A stretch of DNA of 64,000 nt. Origin: ZC4RG20 sp963702105. GTDB lineage: Bacteria > Pseudomonadota > Gammaproteobacteria > Steroidobacterales > Rariloculaceae. Under the pieces are notes generated by a model, which searched no databases, was not told where the DNA came from, and was given only the letters and a program-made list of their open reading frames with translations. Both the position numbers and the translations under genes were made by a program. Of this stretch, positions 24,971-33,369 are shown in pieces. Position 1 is the first letter of the stretch. The number at the start of each line of letters is the position of its first letter. The stretch covers positions 5,208,001-5,272,000 of the forward strand of contig OY969712.1 of assembly GCA_963702105.1 (NCBI GenBank). The letters run 5' to 3'.

Positions 24971-27640
24971 ATGAACCTGACAAGCAGCGAGCTGCGGCGC
25001 GCTTTCCTCGATTACTTCGCAAAGAACGGCCACGAGGTCGTGGCGGGCTCTTCGCTGGTCCCGGCCAACGACCCGACGCTGCTGTTCACGAACGCCGGCA
25101 TGGTGCAGTTCAAGGACGTGTTCCTCGGCCGCGAGCGCCGCGCGGTCCCGCGCGCGACCACGGCGCAACGCTGCGTGCGCGCCGGCGGCAAGCACAACGA
25201 TCTCGAGAACGTCGGCTACACGGCCCGCCATCACACGTTTTTCGAGATGCTCGGCAATTTCAGCTTCGGCGACTACTTCAAACGCGAGGCCATCCACTTC
25301 GCCTGGGAGTTCGTCACGCAGGTCCTCGGGCTGCCGCCGGAGCGGCTCTGGTGCACGGTGCACGAGGAGGACGACGAGGCCGCGTCGATCTGGATCGACG
25401 AAGTCGGCATCGATCCGAAGCGCTTCTCGCGCCTCGGCGCCGACAACTTCTGGTCCATGGGCGACACGGGCCCTTGCGGCCCCAGCACGGAAATCTTCTA
25501 CGACCACGGCCCCGAGGTTGCGGGCGGCCCGCCGGGCTCGCCCGAGCAGGAAGGCGACCGCTACGTCGAGTTTTGGAACCTCGTGTTCATGCAGTTCGAC
25601 CGCGACGAGCACGGTAACGTGACCCCCCTGCCGAAGCCCTCGGTGGACACCGGGATGGGTCTCGAGCGCACGGCCGCGATCCTGCAGGGCGTGCACTCGA
25701 ACTACGAGATCGATCTTTTCGTGCGCCTCATCGAGGCGGCGGCGGCCGCGACGGGCACGAAGGACCTCGAAAGCAAGTCGCTGCGCGTCATCGCCGACCA
25801 CATAAGGGCCTGCGCATTCCTGATCGCCGACGGCGTGCTGCCCGGCAACGAAGGCCGCGGCTACGTGCTGCGGCGCATCATTCGCCGCGCCGTCCGGCAC
25901 GGCTACATGCTGGGCCGCGAGCAGCCGTTCTTTTACGCGCTGGTCGAGCCGCTCGAGCGCGAGATGGGCGAAGCGTACCCGGAGCTCGTCGCGCGCCGGG
26001 GGCACGTCGAGCGCGTGCTGCACCAGGAGGAGCTGCGCTTCGCCGAGACGCTGACGCAGGGCATGCGGCTGCTCGAGGAGGCGATCGCAGGCCTTTCCGC
26101 GGGCGGCGTCGTACCGGGCGAGACGGTGTTCAAGCTCTACGACACCTACGGCTTCCCGGAAGACCTCACTGCCGACATCGCGCGCGAGCGCAGGCTCACG
26201 ATCGACCAGGCCGGCTTCGACCGTCTCATGGAGCAGCAGCGCGCACGCGCCCGCAAGGCCAGCCACTTCACGGCCGCGCGCGGCGGCGCCCCGCGGCTCG
26301 ACGAGCCCACGGAGTTTCTCGGCTACGAGACGCTCGAGGCGGACGGGCGCGTCCTTGCGCTTTTCGACGCGGCCGGCAACGCGGTCGAGGGGCTCGCGGG
26401 CGGCGACCGCGGCACGGTGGTGCTCGATCGCACACCGTTCTACGCAGAGAGTGGCGGTCAGGTCGGCGACACCGGGGAGCTTACGGGCCTCGCGGAACCG
26501 GACGTGGCCCGCAGCACCGGGCCGGGCGAGTCGGCAGGCCGGTCCATGGACGCCGGCGCGGCCTTCGACGTCGCGGATACGCAGAAGCTCGGAGCGGCCT
26601 TCGGCCACGTTGGTGTGCTCACGCGCGGAAAGCTCTCGCTCGGCGATGCCGTGCACGCGGCCGTCGACGGCGAGCGCCGCGCGGCCATCGTGCTGAATCA
26701 TTCGGCGACGCACCTGCTGCATGCCGCGCTCAGGCGCGTGCTCGGCGATCACGTGCAGCAGAAGGGTTCGCTCGTCGCGCCGGATCGGCTGCGCTTCGAT
26801 TTCTCGCATTACGAAGCCGTATCGCCTGCCCAGATCGAGGAGATCGAGCGGCTCGTCAATGCCGAGATCCGGCGCAACGCGGCGGCCGACGTGCGCGTCA
26901 TGGGCTACGAGGAGGCCATCGGCGCGGGCGCGCTGGCCTTCTTCGGCGACAAATACGGCGACAAGGTTCGCGTGCTCCGGCTCGGCGCGTTCTCGACCGA
27001 GCTCTGCGGCGGGACGCACGTGAGCCGCGCCGGCGACATCGGTCTCTTCAAGATCGTCGCGGAGAGCGGCGTCGCGGCCGGCGTGCGGCGCATCGAGGCC
27101 GTGACGGGCCCCGGGGCGTACGAGTGGGTTCGCTCGGCGGACAGCCTGATCCGTCATGTCGCGGGTCTCGTGCGCGGCGGCCGGGACGAGGTCGCCGATA
27201 AGGTAGCGCAGCTCATCGAGCGCAGCCGCGGTCTCGAGCGCGAGAACGAGGCGCTCAAGGCCAAGCTCGCCTCGGGCGGTGCGCGCGACCTCATGCAGGA
27301 GGTCGTCGAGGTGGCGGGCACGCGAGTGCTCGCAGCGCGGCTCGACGGCGCGGACAACAAGGCCCTGCGCGAGGCCGTGGATCGGCTCAAGGACAAGCTC
27401 GGCTCGGGCGTGGTCGTGCTCGGCGCCGTAGACGGCGACAAGGTGCGGCTCGTGGCGGGCGTGACGCGGGATCTCGCCGAGAGGCTGCCCGCGGGCAGTC
27501 TGATCGGGGCCGTGGCCGAGCACGTCGGCGGCCGCGGCGGCGGACGGGCGGACTTTGCCCAGGCTGGCGGCAACGACCCCGAACGGCTCGACGAGGCCCT
27601 GGGGTTGGTCAGGCAATTGGTCTCGTCGGCCTCGAAATAA
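24971..27640 (+). CDS. alaS: Alanyl-tRNA synthetase
   Basis: 889 residues. Class II catalytic domain (RRAFLDYFAKNGHEVV, NDPTLLFTNAGMVQFKDVFLG, VDTGMGLERTAAILQ), editing domain with zinc-site HSATH and CGGTH, and a C-terminal C-Ala domain with a coiled-coil start. A stretch of about 25 residues near 510-535 (GLAEPDVARSTGPGESAG) is an extra loop relative to E. coli AlaS. Start ATG at 24971 gives MNLTSSELRRAF. Gene order recX-alaS-csrA-tRNA-Ser is conserved in Gammaproteobacteria. Confidence 0.98.
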   Translation: MNLTSSELRRAFLDYFAKNGHEVVAGSSLVPANDPTLLFTNAGMVQFKDVFLGRERRAVPRATTAQRCVRAGGKHNDLENVGYTARHHTFFEMLGNFSFGDYFKREAIHFAWEFVTQVLGLPPERLWCTVHEEDDEAASIWIDEVGIDPKRFSRLGADNFWSMGDTGPCGPSTEIFYDHGPEVAGGPPGSPEQEGDRYVEFWNLVFMQFDRDEHGNVTPLPKPSVDTGMGLERTAAILQGVHSNYEIDLFVRLIEAAAAATGTKDLESKSLRVIADHIRACAFLIADGVLPGNEGRGYVLRRIIRRAVRHGYMLGREQPFFYALVEPLEREMGEAYPELVARRGHVERVLHQEELRFAETLTQGMRLLEEAIAGLSAGGVVPGETVFKLYDTYGFPEDLTADIARERRLTIDQAGFDRLMEQQRARARKASHFTAARGGAPRLDEPTEFLGYETLEADGRVLALFDAAGNAVEGLAGGDRGTVVLDRTPFYAESGGQVGDTGELTGLAEPDVARSTGPGESAGRSMDAGAAFDVADTQKLGAAFGHVGVLTRGKLSLGDAVHAAVDGERRAAIVLNHSATHLLHAALRRVLGDHVQQKGSLVAPDRLRFDFSHYEAVSPAQIEEIERLVNAEIRRNAAADVRVMGYEEAIGAGALAFFGDKYGDKVRVLRLGAFSTELCGGTHVSRAGDIGLFKIVAESGVAAGVRRIEAVTGPGAYEWVRSADSLIRHVAGLVRGGRDEVADKVAQLIERSRGLERENEALKAKLASGGARDLMQEVVEVAGTRVLAARLDGADNKALREAVDRLKDKLGSGVVVLGAVDGDKVRLVAGVTRDLAERLPAGSLIGAVAEHVGGRGGGRADFAQAGGNDPERLDEALGLVRQLVSSASK

Positions 27641-27887
27641 TCGCGTCGAGCGGAAATTTCGGCCGAAAAAAGCCCAAAAGGGGTGACGGCGCCTCGAAAT
27701 GGATTACCATGGGGGGCGTCGGGGCGCCTTTTGTTGATCCGGCGTCGCGGACAGGGGGGACCGGCCAACAGCAATGAATATTATAAGGCCGGCCGAGCCA
27801 CGGACGTTCGAGGGGGCGCTGGGAGAGAACATGCGCGATCCGAGACTCCTCGAACTGAAGGGCGGCCGCTGGTGGCCTCGAACCGCG

Positions 27888-27905
27888 TTACAGAGGAGAC
27901 TGTAA
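27888..27905 (+). promoter_or_regulatory. Hairpin with AGGA loop in the csrA leader, candidate CsrA autoregulatory site
   Basis: TTACAG and CTGTAA form a perfect 6-bp stem around the loop AGGAGA, about 40 bases before the csrA start. GGA in a hairpin loop is the known CsrA target, and further GGA sites follow, including the AAGGAG ribosome site. The rest of the 304-base alaS-csrA gap shows an AT-rich TATTATAA near 27779 that could be a -10 element but no matching -35. Confidence 0.6.
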
Positions 27906-27944
27906 CCGAGGGATCGGCGGCGGAGACCAAGAAGGAGTTTGGGT

Positions 27945-28163
27945 ATGCTGATCTTGACCCGACGAGTAGGCGAGACGGTCGTCATCGGGAACGACGTGAC
28001 CGTCACTGTGCTGGGCGTGAAGGGTAATCAAGTCCGTCTCGGCGTGAATGCTCCACGAGAGGTCGCGGTCCACCGCGAAGAGATCTTCGAGCGGATCAAG
28101 CGCGAGCAGGCGGAGGAGGAGGCCCGGCAGCAGCCGCAGGCAGTCGGCGCCGGGCACCGCTAG
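27945..28163 (+). CDS. csrA: CsrA/RsmA post-transcriptional regulator
   Basis: Small dimeric RNA-binding protein that binds GGA hairpins in mRNA leaders. 72 residues from MLILTRRVGETVVIGNDV through VRLGVNAPREVAVHREEIFERI, with the RNA-contact residues Leu4/Arg6 and Arg44-type region conserved; the C-terminal Glu/Gln/Ala tail is variable. The ATG at 27945 follows AAGGAG with proper spacing and is preferred over the TTG at 27939. Downstream of alaS and upstream of tRNA-Ser. Confidence 0.97.
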   Translation: MLILTRRVGETVVIGNDVTVTVLGVKGNQVRLGVNAPREVAVHREEIFERIKREQAEEEARQQPQAVGAGHR

Positions 28164-28324
28164 CACCACGGATCGTCGAAGCGTCGAGCGCGGTTGCCGC
28201 CTTCACGCGGCGGCACCGCTCCTCCGCGCCCTTCGCGTTTCAATCGTTCAGCCGCTAGAATCACGTCTCGTCGCAACGAACCCGCCGACCACGGTTTGCT
28301 TGCGCATTGGTAATGGGCCGTAGC

Positions 28325-28417
28325 GGAGAGGTGGCTGAGTGGTCGAAAGCGCTCCCCTGCTAAGGGAGTAAGGGGTCAAAAGCCCCTTCGAGGGTTCGAA
28401 TCCCTCCCTCTCCGCCA
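28325..28417 (+). tRNA. tRNA-Ser(GCT)
   Basis: 93 bases with encoded CCA. Acceptor GGAGAGG pairs with CCTCTCC; anticodon stem CTCCC/GGGAG encloses loop CTGCTAA, anticodon GCT; a long variable arm follows, as expected for serine; T arm GAGGGTTCGAATCCCTC. Downstream of csrA as in E. coli (serV). Confidence 0.97.
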
Positions 28418-28480
28418 GTTCCCGCCGCGTTCCGCCATGCTCTCTCGCTCGGCCCTTCGCGATGCGCGTCTGGGGCGAAG

Positions 28481-29437
28481 TCATCCGAGCGAGGCGAGCC
28501 ATTCGTCGTCCGAGCCCTCGGATACGTCGTCGAACAGGTAGGTACCGAGATAGCGCTCGCCGGTATCGGGCAGCATGACGAGCACCACGGAGCCCGCGTC
28601 GGCGCGATCGGCGACCTTGAGGCCTGCCGCGAGCGTCGCCCCGGAGGAAATACCGACGAAGATGCCCTCCTCGCGCGCGAGCCGGCGGGCCGTGTCCTTG
28701 CCTTCCTCGTCCGTGACCGTGACGAGTTGATCGAAGACGCGCGGGTTCAGGACATCGGGCACGAAGTCCGGCGTCCACCCCTGGATCTTGTGCGGCTGCC
28801 ATTCCTTGCCGCCGAGCAGCGAGGCGCCGGCGGGCTCGCAGGCGACGATCTGCACGTCTGGCCGCGCGACCTTGATGACCTCGCCGGCGCCCGTCAGCGT
28901 GCCGCCCGTGCCCCAGCCCGTGACCCAGAAGTCGAGGCGCTTACCTGCGAAGTCCTTGAGGATCTCGGGGCCCGTCGTCTGGCGGTGGTAGGCGGGATTG
29001 GCCGGGTTCTGGAACTGCCGGGCCAGGAACCAGCCGTGCTTCTCGGCCAGCTGCTCGGCGAGGCGCACCATGCCGGTGCCGCGCTCGGCCGCGGGCGTCA
29101 ACAGGACCTTGGCGCCGAGGCCGCGCATGATCTTGCGGCGCTCGATCGAGAACGACTCGGCCATCGTCGCGACGAACGGGTAGCCGCGGGCCGCGCAGAC
29201 CATGGCCAGCGCGATCCCGGTATTGCCCGACGTGGCCTCGACGACCGTCTGGCCCGGTTTGAGTACGCCGCGCTTCTCCGCGTCGAGAATCACCGCGAGG
29301 GCCAGCCGGTCCTTGACCGAAGCCATGGGATTGAAGGACTCGACCTTGACGTAGACCGTCGTGTGCGCCGGCGCGAGCCGATTCAGCCTGACGATGGGGG
29401 TATTGCCGATCGTGTCCAGGATACTGTCGTAGATCAT
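28481..29437 (-). CDS. cysK: Cysteine synthase A (O-acetylserine sulfhydrylase)
   Basis: PLP enzyme that makes cysteine from O-acetylserine and sulfide. 318 residues: IGNTPIVRLNRL, PLP-lysine in ASVKDRLAL, phosphate/substrate loop EATSGNTGIALA, QFQNPANPAYHRQTTGPEI, GWGTGGTLTG and ISSGATLAAGLK. The PHKIQGWTPDFVP segment and length favour CysK over CysM. A GGAGGAG site precedes the ATG at 29437. Part of a local sulfur-assimilation group with cysG, cysB and cysH. Confidence 0.93.
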   Translation of the reverse strand: MIYDSILDTIGNTPIVRLNRLAPAHTTVYVKVESFNPMASVKDRLALAVILDAEKRGVLKPGQTVVEATSGNTGIALAMVCAARGYPFVATMAESFSIERRKIMRGLGAKVLLTPAAERGTGMVRLAEQLAEKHGWFLARQFQNPANPAYHRQTTGPEILKDFAGKRLDFWVTGWGTGGTLTGAGEVIKVARPDVQIVACEPAGASLLGGKEWQPHKIQGWTPDFVPDVLNPRVFDQLVTVTDEEGKDTARRLAREEGIFVGISSGATLAAGLKVADRADAGSVVLVMLPDTGERYLGTYLFDDVSEGSDDEWLASLG

Positions 29438-29458
29438 CGCGTCTCCTCCCGACCAGAG

Positions 29459-29482
29459 AAAAAAGGGGTCAGAGCCCTTTTT
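29459..29482 (+). repeat. Dispersed palindromic repeat, forward copy of a pair
   Basis: Core GGGGTCAGAGCCC just upstream of the cysK start (cysK is on the minus strand). Partner copy at 29533-29556 after 50 bases; the spacer includes TTCTTGTTGC and TTTCTTGTTGC direct repeats. Confidence 0.85.
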
Positions 29483-29532
29483 CTTGTTGCTTGTTTCTTG
29501 TTGCTCGGTCCATCGCCAAAGGGCGCCGCGGC

Positions 29533-29556
29533 AAAAAAAAGGGCTCTGACCCCTTT
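29533..29556 (-). repeat. Dispersed palindromic repeat, inverted copy of a pair
   Basis: Partner of 29459-29482; ends about 11 bases beyond the cysG stop. Confidence 0.85.
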
Positions 29557-29567
29557 CTGCAGCGATT

Positions 29568-31097
29568 CTAGCTTACGCTGGCGACGGCGCCCGGACGCCG
29601 GAAATCCAGCACCTCGAGGCGGCTCGGGCCGAACCAGGCGAAGCGCTCGGCCAACGCGGCGGTCGGGCCGACGATGAGCAGCGCGGGGGGCTTGACCTCG
29701 AAGCGGTCGCGCGCCTCCGGCAACAGCCCGAGGACGGTACGCACGACGCGCTGCGCCTCCGTCGTGCCGCGCTCCACGAGCGCGGCCGGGGTCGAGGGGT
29801 CGTGACCCGCGGCGACGAGCGCGTCGCGGACGGCTTCGTACTGGCCGACGCCCATGTACAGCGCGAGCGTCTGCCCCGGGCGGAACGAGGCGAGGTCCGC
29901 GGAGGCGTGTTCCTTCGTGTGGCCGGTCGCGATGACGACGGCCTGCGAGACGCCGCGCTGCGTGAGCGGGATTCCCGCGTAGGCCGCGCAGCCTTCGACG
30001 GCCGATACGCCCGGCACGATCTGAAACGGCAGGCCGGCCTCGACCAGCGCTTCCATCTCCTCGCCGCCGCGGCCGAAGACGAGCGGGTCGCCGCCCTTGA
30101 GCCGGCAGACGCGCTTGCCCGAGGCCACGAGCCGCACGAGCAGCCGGTTGATCTGCGTTTGCGTAATGGAGGGTCGATCGGGCGACTTGCCGACGGAGAC
30201 CAGCTCCGCGTCGCGGCGCGCGAACGCGAGCAGCTCGGGCGCGGCGAGCCGGTCGTAGAGCACGACGTCCGCCGCGGCCAGCAGCTGCCGGCCGCGCAGC
30301 GTGATGAGATCGGGGTTGCCGGGGCCCGCGCCGACGAGGTAGGCCTCGCCGCGCGGTGCGCTCGCCGCGGCGCCGCTTGCGGCGCGCTCGAGCGTACGCT
30401 CGAGCTCGGCGGCGGCTTCAGCGTCGCGGCCCGCGTAGGCGTGCTCGGCGACGGGGCCCGCGACGACGGCCTGCCAGAAGTCGCGGCGGCGGTCGGCGTC
30501 CCGCAGCCTCGCCCGAACGCGCTCGCGCCGCGCGCCCGCGAGCTCGGCCAGGGCCCCGAGCCGGGCGGGCAGCAGCGTCTCGATGACGCCCTTGATCCAG
30601 CGGCTCAGCACGGGTGCCGAACCGGCGCTCGAGATCGCGATAGTGACCGGATCGCGGTCCACGACGGCCGGCATGATGAACGAGCACAGCTCGGGGTCGT
30701 CGACGACGTTGCAGAAGCGCTTCGCGCGCTCGGCGGCCGCGGCGACGGCCGCGTTCACGGCGCGGTCGTCCGTCGCCGCCACCACGAGCCAGTAGGGCTC
30801 GAGGGCCGCGTCCGCCGTCGAGGCGGGTCCGGACCCGAGAGCGGGGGCGGGTGTGGACGGGAGAGCGCAGGCGTGTGCGGAGCCGGGCGCGGCATCGAAG
30901 GGCGCGCGCTCGAGGGCGACGTCGCGGCTTCGCTCCGCGGCGAGCGCTTCGAGCGCCGCGCTCGGGTGCGGGGCGCGCACCGTCACGCGCGCGCCGGCCG
31001 AGAGCAGCAGTCGCGCGCGGCGCTCGGCGACGGCGCCGCCGCCCACGACGAGGCAGTCTCGGCCGTGCAGCGCGGCGAACATTGGCAGGTGACGCAT
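29568..31097 (-). CDS. cysG: Siroheme synthase CysG
   Basis: Trifunctional enzyme converting uroporphyrinogen III to siroheme, the cofactor of sulfite reductase. 509 residues: N-terminal dehydrogenase/ferrochelatase (VVGGGAVAERRARLLLSAGA, CSFIMPAVVDRDPVTIAISSAGSAPVLSRWIK) and C-terminal SUMT methyltransferase (YLVGAGPGNPDLITLRG, CRLKGGDPLVFGRGGEE, ALYMGVGQY). An Ala/Pro/Ser-rich insert of about 35 residues lies in the Rossmann domain near residues 70-105. Divergent from cysB, and it competes for uroporphyrinogen III with the heme genes downstream. Confidence 0.95.
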   Translation of the reverse strand: MRHLPMFAALHGRDCLVVGGGAVAERRARLLLSAGARVTVRAPHPSAALEALAAERSRDVALERAPFDAAPGSAHACALPSTPAPALGSGPASTADAALEPYWLVVAATDDRAVNAAVAAAAERAKRFCNVVDDPELCSFIMPAVVDRDPVTIAISSAGSAPVLSRWIKGVIETLLPARLGALAELAGARRERVRARLRDADRRRDFWQAVVAGPVAEHAYAGRDAEAAAELERTLERAASGAAASAPRGEAYLVGAGPGNPDLITLRGRQLLAAADVVLYDRLAAPELLAFARRDAELVSVGKSPDRPSITQTQINRLLVRLVASGKRVCRLKGGDPLVFGRGGEEMEALVEAGLPFQIVPGVSAVEGCAAYAGIPLTQRGVSQAVVIATGHTKEHASADLASFRPGQTLALYMGVGQYEAVRDALVAAGHDPSTPAALVERGTTEAQRVVRTVLGLLPEARDRFEVKPPALLIVGPTAALAERFAWFGPSRLEVLDFRRPGAVASVS

Positions 31098-31275
31098 GAC
31101 CGAGCTCGGGGCGGATGGGCTACAGGCCTTGCACGATACGCCGCGCCTCGCGCCGGACCAACTAAGAAGTGCTTCTTCGCTTATTCCGAGCGTCGATAAC
31201 GGCCGCTTCCAAGACACGTCCGCGGCTGCGGCGGAGGCGCCCGCCTCGGCCCCTGGGCGCCGCCTGTCGGTCCGG

Positions 31276-31308
31276 TTGACACCCTGATCTAACCGGTGGT
31301 TATATACT
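31276..31308 (+). promoter_or_regulatory. cysB promoter with overlapping inverted repeat
   Basis: A perfect TTGACA -35 at 31276 is followed by the AT-rich TTATATACT at 31300-31308, giving an 18-19 base spacer depending on the -10 chosen. TAACC-GGT-GGTTA, an exact inverted repeat with 3-base centre at 31290-31302, sits in the spacer next to the -10 and would suit a repressor; autorepression by CysB is known in enteric bacteria, but the site here is not assigned. Confidence 0.6.
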
Positions 31309-31362
31309 GCGCGATGCCGCCGACTCTGCCGAGGAAGCGGCATTTTTTTCAGAGGACCCTGC

Positions 31363-32370
31363 GTGACCCTCAAGCAGCTGAAATACCTGATCGGCATCGT
31401 CGACAGCGGGCTCAATATCACGTCGGCGGCCGAGCGGCTGTACACGAGCCAGCCCGGCATCAGCAAGCAGCTCAAGCAGCTCGAAGCGGAGCTCGGCGTC
31501 CAGCTCTTCACGCGCAAGGGCAAGAGCCTCGCCGCGGTCACGCCCGCCGGCCGCGAAGTCATCGCGCGCGCCCGCAAAATCCTGCGCGAGGTGGACAACA
31601 TCACGAGCCTCGCGAGCGATCTCACGGCGGAGCAGGAGGGCACGCTCTCGATTGCGACGACGCATACGCAGGCGCGTTACGTGCTGCCCGAGGTCATCCG
31701 CAACTTCCGCGAGCGATACCCGAAAGTCGACCTCGAGCTGCATCAGGGGACATCGGAGCAGATCGCCGAGCTCATCGGCACCAACAAAGTGGACTTTGCG
31801 ATCGCGACCGGCTCGCGGCACCTGTTCCCGAACCTCACGCTGCTCCCGATCTACCACTGGAACCGGATCGCGCTCGTGCCGAAGCAGCATCCGCTCGCGC
31901 AGCAGGACAGGCCGCTCGATCTCGAGACGCTCGCGGGCTATCCGCTCGTGACCTACGTCTTCTCGCTGACGGGCGAGTCGTCCTTCAAGCGCGCGTTCCG
32001 CGAAAAGGGCCTCGAGCCGCGCGTCGTGTTCACCGCGCGCGACGCCGACATCATCAAGACCTATGTGCGGATGGGCATGGGTGTCGGCGTCATCGCTTCC
32101 ATGGCGTTCGAGCGCCAGGACCTCGAGGACCTCAAGCCCATCGATGCGCGCGGGCTGTTCCCGCGGGTCACGACGTGGGTCGGATTTCCGCGCGGCATGG
32201 TGCTGCGCGGCTTCATGGTGGACTTCATACATTTCCTCGCCCCGAACTACTCGCCGCGGCTCATCCGCGAGGCGGCGGATCAGCCGACGCAGGAGCAGGT
32301 CGAAGCGCTGCTGCGGGACATCACGCTGCCCATGCATACGGGCTGCGAGTACGTAGCCAAGCCGGCGTAG
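31363..32370 (+). CDS. cysB: CysB-type LysR regulator of sulfur assimilation
   Basis: 335 residues. N-terminal winged helix (MTLKQLKYLIGIVDSGLNITSAAERLYTSQ begins the DNA-binding part; PGISKQLKQLEAELGVQLFTR follows) and a periplasmic-binding-like effector domain with ATTHTQARYVLP, QGTSEQIAELI, ATGSRHLFPNL and GMGVGVIASMAF, the CysB/Cbl subtype signature that binds N-acetylserine or APS. GTG start at 31363. Located between cysG and cysH, its probable targets. Confidence 0.94.
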   Translation: MTLKQLKYLIGIVDSGLNITSAAERLYTSQPGISKQLKQLEAELGVQLFTRKGKSLAAVTPAGREVIARARKILREVDNITSLASDLTAEQEGTLSIATTHTQARYVLPEVIRNFRERYPKVDLELHQGTSEQIAELIGTNKVDFAIATGSRHLFPNLTLLPIYHWNRIALVPKQHPLAQQDRPLDLETLAGYPLVTYVFSLTGESSFKRAFREKGLEPRVVFTARDADIIKTYVRMGMGVGVIASMAFERQDLEDLKPIDARGLFPRVTTWVGFPRGMVLRGFMVDFIHFLAPNYSPRLIREAADQPTQEQVEALLRDITLPMHTGCEYVAKPA

Positions 32371-32374
32371 CGCG

Positions 32375-32397
32375 AAAAAAGGGGCCAGAGCCCTTTT
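32375..32397 (+). repeat. Dispersed palindromic repeat, forward copy (variant)
   Basis: Core reads GGGGCCAGAGCCC, one base different from the others. It follows the cysB stop by four bases. With the inverted copy at 33348 it brackets cysH. Confidence 0.8.
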
Positions 32398-32406
32398 CGA
32401 GGCCCT

Positions 32407-33192
32407 CTACAAATCCGCCAGATTGATCTCGTGAATCCCGCACTCGCGCTTCAGGCCGAAGAAGCGCGTCTGATCCGGCGTGCTGACCTCGTGAATCGGC
32501 AGCGTGCTGTGGCGATCTCCGATCGACAGGTAGCCCTTCTCCCATAGCGGGTGATAGGGCAGGCCGTGCTTCTTGAGATAGTAGTGTACGTCGCGGTCCG
32601 TCCAGTCCGCGATGGGGTGGACCTTCCAGCGGCCGCCGGCCCACTCGAGGTAAGGGATCTGTGCGCGCGTCTCGCTCTGATTGCGACGCAGGCCCGCGAA
32701 CCAGGTGTTGACCCCGAGCTCGCGCAGCGCGCGCCGCATGGGCTCGACCTTGTTCTCCTGATTGTAGGCGTCGATGCCCTCGATGCCCTGCTGCCACCGC
32801 TGGCCGTAGCGAGCCTCCTGCCAGGCCGGCGAGCGCGATGCGCGATAGACCTTGAGGTTGAGCTTGAGCCTCTCGGTCAGCTCATCGACGAAGCGGTACG
32901 TCTCGGCGAACAAGTAGCCGGTGTCGATGAGCACGACGGGCACCTTGGGGCTCACGCGCGTCACGAGATGCAGCGAGAGCGCGGCCTGCGCGCCGAAGCT
33001 CGAGGTCAGGACGTGATTACCGGGCAGGTGCTCGAATGCCCACTCGACGCGCCGCAGAGGATCGAGCGACTCGAAGAGCCGATTGCAGTGGGCGAGGGCA
33101 TGGGCGCGGGTGCTTTCCTCGTCGTAAGCGGCCGAAGCCGCCGAGGCGTGCGTCTCGAGGTCCCGTTCGACCTGGTCGGGAATTGCGCTCAT
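32407..33192 (-). CDS. cysH: Phosphoadenylyl-sulfate reductase
   Basis: Reduces PAPS to sulfite using thioredoxin. 261 residues of the adenine nucleotide alpha-hydrolase fold: TSSFGAQAALSLHLV, PVVLIDTGYLFAETYRF, AGLRRNQSETRAQIP, and the C-terminal catalytic KRECGIHE. The paired cysteines that bind the [4Fe-4S] cluster in APS reductases are absent, so PAPS is the likely substrate. No cysD/N/C or cysI/J genes are in the window. Confidence 0.93.
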   Translation of the reverse strand: MSAIPDQVERDLETHASAASAAYDEESTRAHALAHCNRLFESLDPLRRVEWAFEHLPGNHVLTSSFGAQAALSLHLVTRVSPKVPVVLIDTGYLFAETYRFVDELTERLKLNLKVYRASRSPAWQEARYGQRWQQGIEGIDAYNQENKVEPMRRALRELGVNTWFAGLRRNQSETRAQIPYLEWAGGRWKVHPIADWTDRDVHYYLKKHGLPYHPLWEKGYLSIGDRHSTLPIHEVSTPDQTRFFGLKRECGIHEINLADL

Positions 33193-33347
33193 GCGTGTCG
33201 CCCGATTCGGCGGTCATGCCGCGAGTCGGTCCTGCTGCCTTCGGGAACGCTTAAGTTACGGAGGTCGTCCGCCCGCGTGAACGGTTAACTTCTCATTCCC
33301 CTATAGCGAAAGCGCATAAGAAGGTTGCCGACAGCGGGGCGATCAAG

Positions 33348-33369
33348 AAAAGGGCTCTGACCCCTTTTT
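33348..33369 (-). repeat. Dispersed palindromic repeat, inverted copy overlapping a stop codon
   Basis: Inverted copy (GGGCTCTGACCCC). Its final T residues form part of the TAA stop of the flavin oxidase gene (33368-33370, minus strand), so the repeat abuts coding sequence with no gap. Confidence 0.83.
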
